From: DATEHQ01 sp035279525
GTDB lineage: Bacteria > Chloroflexota > Dormibacteria > Dormibacterales > Dormibacteraceae
Direction: 5' to 3'
DNA length: 13,489 nt
Assembly: GCA_035279525.1 (NCBI GenBank)
Contig: DATEHQ010000158.1
Coordinates: forward strand, 1-13,489
Positions 12,870 through 13,489 of the stretch are shown piece by piece. Below the pieces are notes generated by a model. It did no database searches. It saw only the letters and a list, made by a program, of their open reading frames with translations, and had not been told where the DNA came from. The translations under genes and the position numbers were made by a program. How positions within the stretch are numbered: position 1 is the stretch's first letter; every line of letters starts with the position of its first letter.

Positions 12870-13402
12870 TGCTCGTCCCAGTGGTCGCCGTGCGCGGCGT
12901 GGCGATGCCCGCCGTGCACATAGTCGACGTGGTCCTCGTGCTTTACGGCCACGTGCCCGCATCCCGGGCCGTGTTGATGTGGGTGCGCGAGATGCCGGGT
13001 GTGCTCGTCCGCGGCTGACTCCGCCGCGCACTCGGCGCATCTGCCGACGAAGACGACCTGGTGACTGCGAACGCTGAAGCCAGTGTCGTTCTGAATGCGT
13101 AACGCCGCATCCTCGACGACGCAGTCGCTCACCCCGTCGATACGTCCGCAGGAATCGCACCGCACGTGTTCGTGATGATGCCCGTCGTGAAGCTCATAGC
13201 GCGAAGTGCCGTCGCCGAGGTCGAGGCGGTCGACCACCCCTGCCTGCTCCAGCGCTGTCATCGCCCTGAAGACCGACGAGTAGTTGGCGCCGGCCACCGT
13301 GCGCCGGACGCCATCCAGCAGCTCGGCCAGGGACCACGCGTGGCGTTCGCCTGAGGCCAGAAGCCGGCCCACCTCGTCGCTGATCGGGCTGGGTCGGGGC
13401 AC
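12866..13402 (-). CDS. Fur/Zur-family metalloregulator with His-rich tail
   Basis: A metal-sensing transcriptional repressor of the Fur family, 178 residues. The N-terminal winged helix spans about 1-70, with NYSSVFRAMTALEQAG (40-55) as the recognition region. The dimer and metal domain begins at DGHHHEHVRCDSCG (73-86). Two structural-zinc pairs are visible: Cys82-Cys85 and Cys122-Cys125. The HHHEH segment resembles the regulatory metal site; Zur is more likely than Fur, judging from the overall style, but this is not certain. Residues 133-178 form an extension with 14 histidines in 46 residues (starting EHTRHLAHPHQHGPGCGH), unlike the usual short C-terminus. The GTG at 13402 is preceded on the minus strand by TAGGAT with a 6-nt gap, suggesting a leaderless start. 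It is divergent from the gene cut at the right edge, its likely target. Confidence 0.93.
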   Translation of the reverse strand: MPRPSPISDEVGRLLASGERHAWSLAELLDGVRRTVAGANYSSVFRAMTALEQAGVVDRLDLGDGTSRYELHDGHHHEHVRCDSCGRIDGVSDCVVEDAALRIQNDTGFSVRSHQVVFVGRCAECAAESAADEHTRHLAHPHQHGPGCGHVAVKHEDHVDYVHGGHRHAAHGDHWDEH

Positions 13403-13408
13403 GGATCC

Positions 13409-13414
13409 ATCCTA
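13409..13414 (-). promoter_or_regulatory. Candidate -10 box of the Fur-type gene
   Basis: TAGGAT on the minus strand, ending 6 nt before the GTG at 13402. No clear -35. The spacing to the start codon matches other starts in the window. Confidence 0.4.
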
Positions 13415-13441
13415 CCAGCGCGCGGGGCTTGCGAAAGACGC

Positions 13442-13462
13442 TTGCGCATTTGACTTGTGCAA
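13442..13462. promoter_or_regulatory. Inverted repeat, possible Fur/Zur operator
   Basis: TTGCGCA (13442-13448), 7 bp, then TGTGCAA (13456-13462): arms complementary at 6 of 7 positions, 21 bp in total, about the length of a Fur-family site. It lies between the regulator gene and the divergent edge gene, and its right arm overlaps the AATAAT that would be that gene's -10. It does not match the actinobacterial Zur consensus as I recall it (TGAAAAT...ATTTTCA), so the assignment is from position and symmetry only. Confidence 0.35.
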
Positions 13463-13466
13463 TAAT
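13461..13466 (+). promoter_or_regulatory. Candidate -10 box of the edge gene
   Basis: AATAAT, ending 6 nt before the ATG at 13473. It is partly covered by the inverted repeat at 13442-13462. Confidence 0.35.
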
Positions 13467-13472
13467 CCTGCG

Positions 13473-13489
13473 ATGCGTCCGCTGGGGTT
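13473..13489 (+). CDS. Start of an unidentified gene, cut by the window edge
   Basis: Five codons (MRPLG) and two further bases follow an ATG placed 6 nt after an AATAAT and just downstream of an inverted repeat. The protein cannot be identified from this. Position divergent to a Fur/Zur-type regulator suggests a metal-regulated gene, such as a zinc-uptake component, but that is inference from genome habits only. Confidence 0.35.

Noticed and set aside
1..13489. tRNA, rRNA, CRISPR arrays, insertion sequences, toxin-antitoxin or phage genes.
   Set aside because: Read on both strands; no repeats, transposase motifs or RNA-gene signatures seen.

Overview
The window comes from a GC-rich bacterial chromosome with densely packed genes. 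It holds fourteen complete protein genes, a five-codon start of a fifteenth at the right edge, and no RNA genes, insertion sequences or CRISPR arrays. No stretch over 300 bases lacks a gene. A deazaflavin (F420-type) nitroreductase-family enzyme, a two-subunit cytochrome bd, an actinobacterial-style pair of heterodimeric ABC exporter genes, and many start codons placed directly after a -10-like hexamer fit an actinobacterium or a related soil lineage (Chloroflexota, Dormibacterota). The sequence alone does not settle which.

Left part (1-4716): a leftward MarR-type regulator is divergent from two coupled rightward genes for the halves of a heterodimeric ABC exporter. Motif substitutions assign one degenerate and one active ATP site. 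The 3' end of the second exporter gene overlaps, on the opposite strand, a 95-residue UBP-type zinc-finger protein.

Middle (4717-9677): a short intergenic region carries a perfect 20-bp palindrome and an imperfect second copy exactly 42 bp upstream. It is followed by cydAB for a bd-type quinol oxidase. Next comes a MarR regulator, a deazaflavin-dependent oxidoreductase and a 14-helix DHA2-type MFS exporter in one direction, which looks like a detoxification and export operon.

Right part (9705-13489): a leftward four-helix DUF4013 membrane protein is divergent from an ACMSD-like amidohydrolase, which is followed closely by a small two-helix DUF5668/LiaF-type membrane protein. Then comes a six-helix membrane protein with a His-rich C-terminal domain. 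It converges on, and shares its stop-codon bases with, a Fur/Zur-type regulator bearing an unusual 46-residue His-rich tail. That regulator is divergent from a gene cut by the window edge, with an inverted repeat between them.

The most unusual points are the paired palindromes before cydA, the UBP zinc finger next to them, the His-tailed Fur protein with its divergent neighbour, and the repeated close spacing of TANNNT hexamers to start codons, which suggests widespread leaderless transcription.
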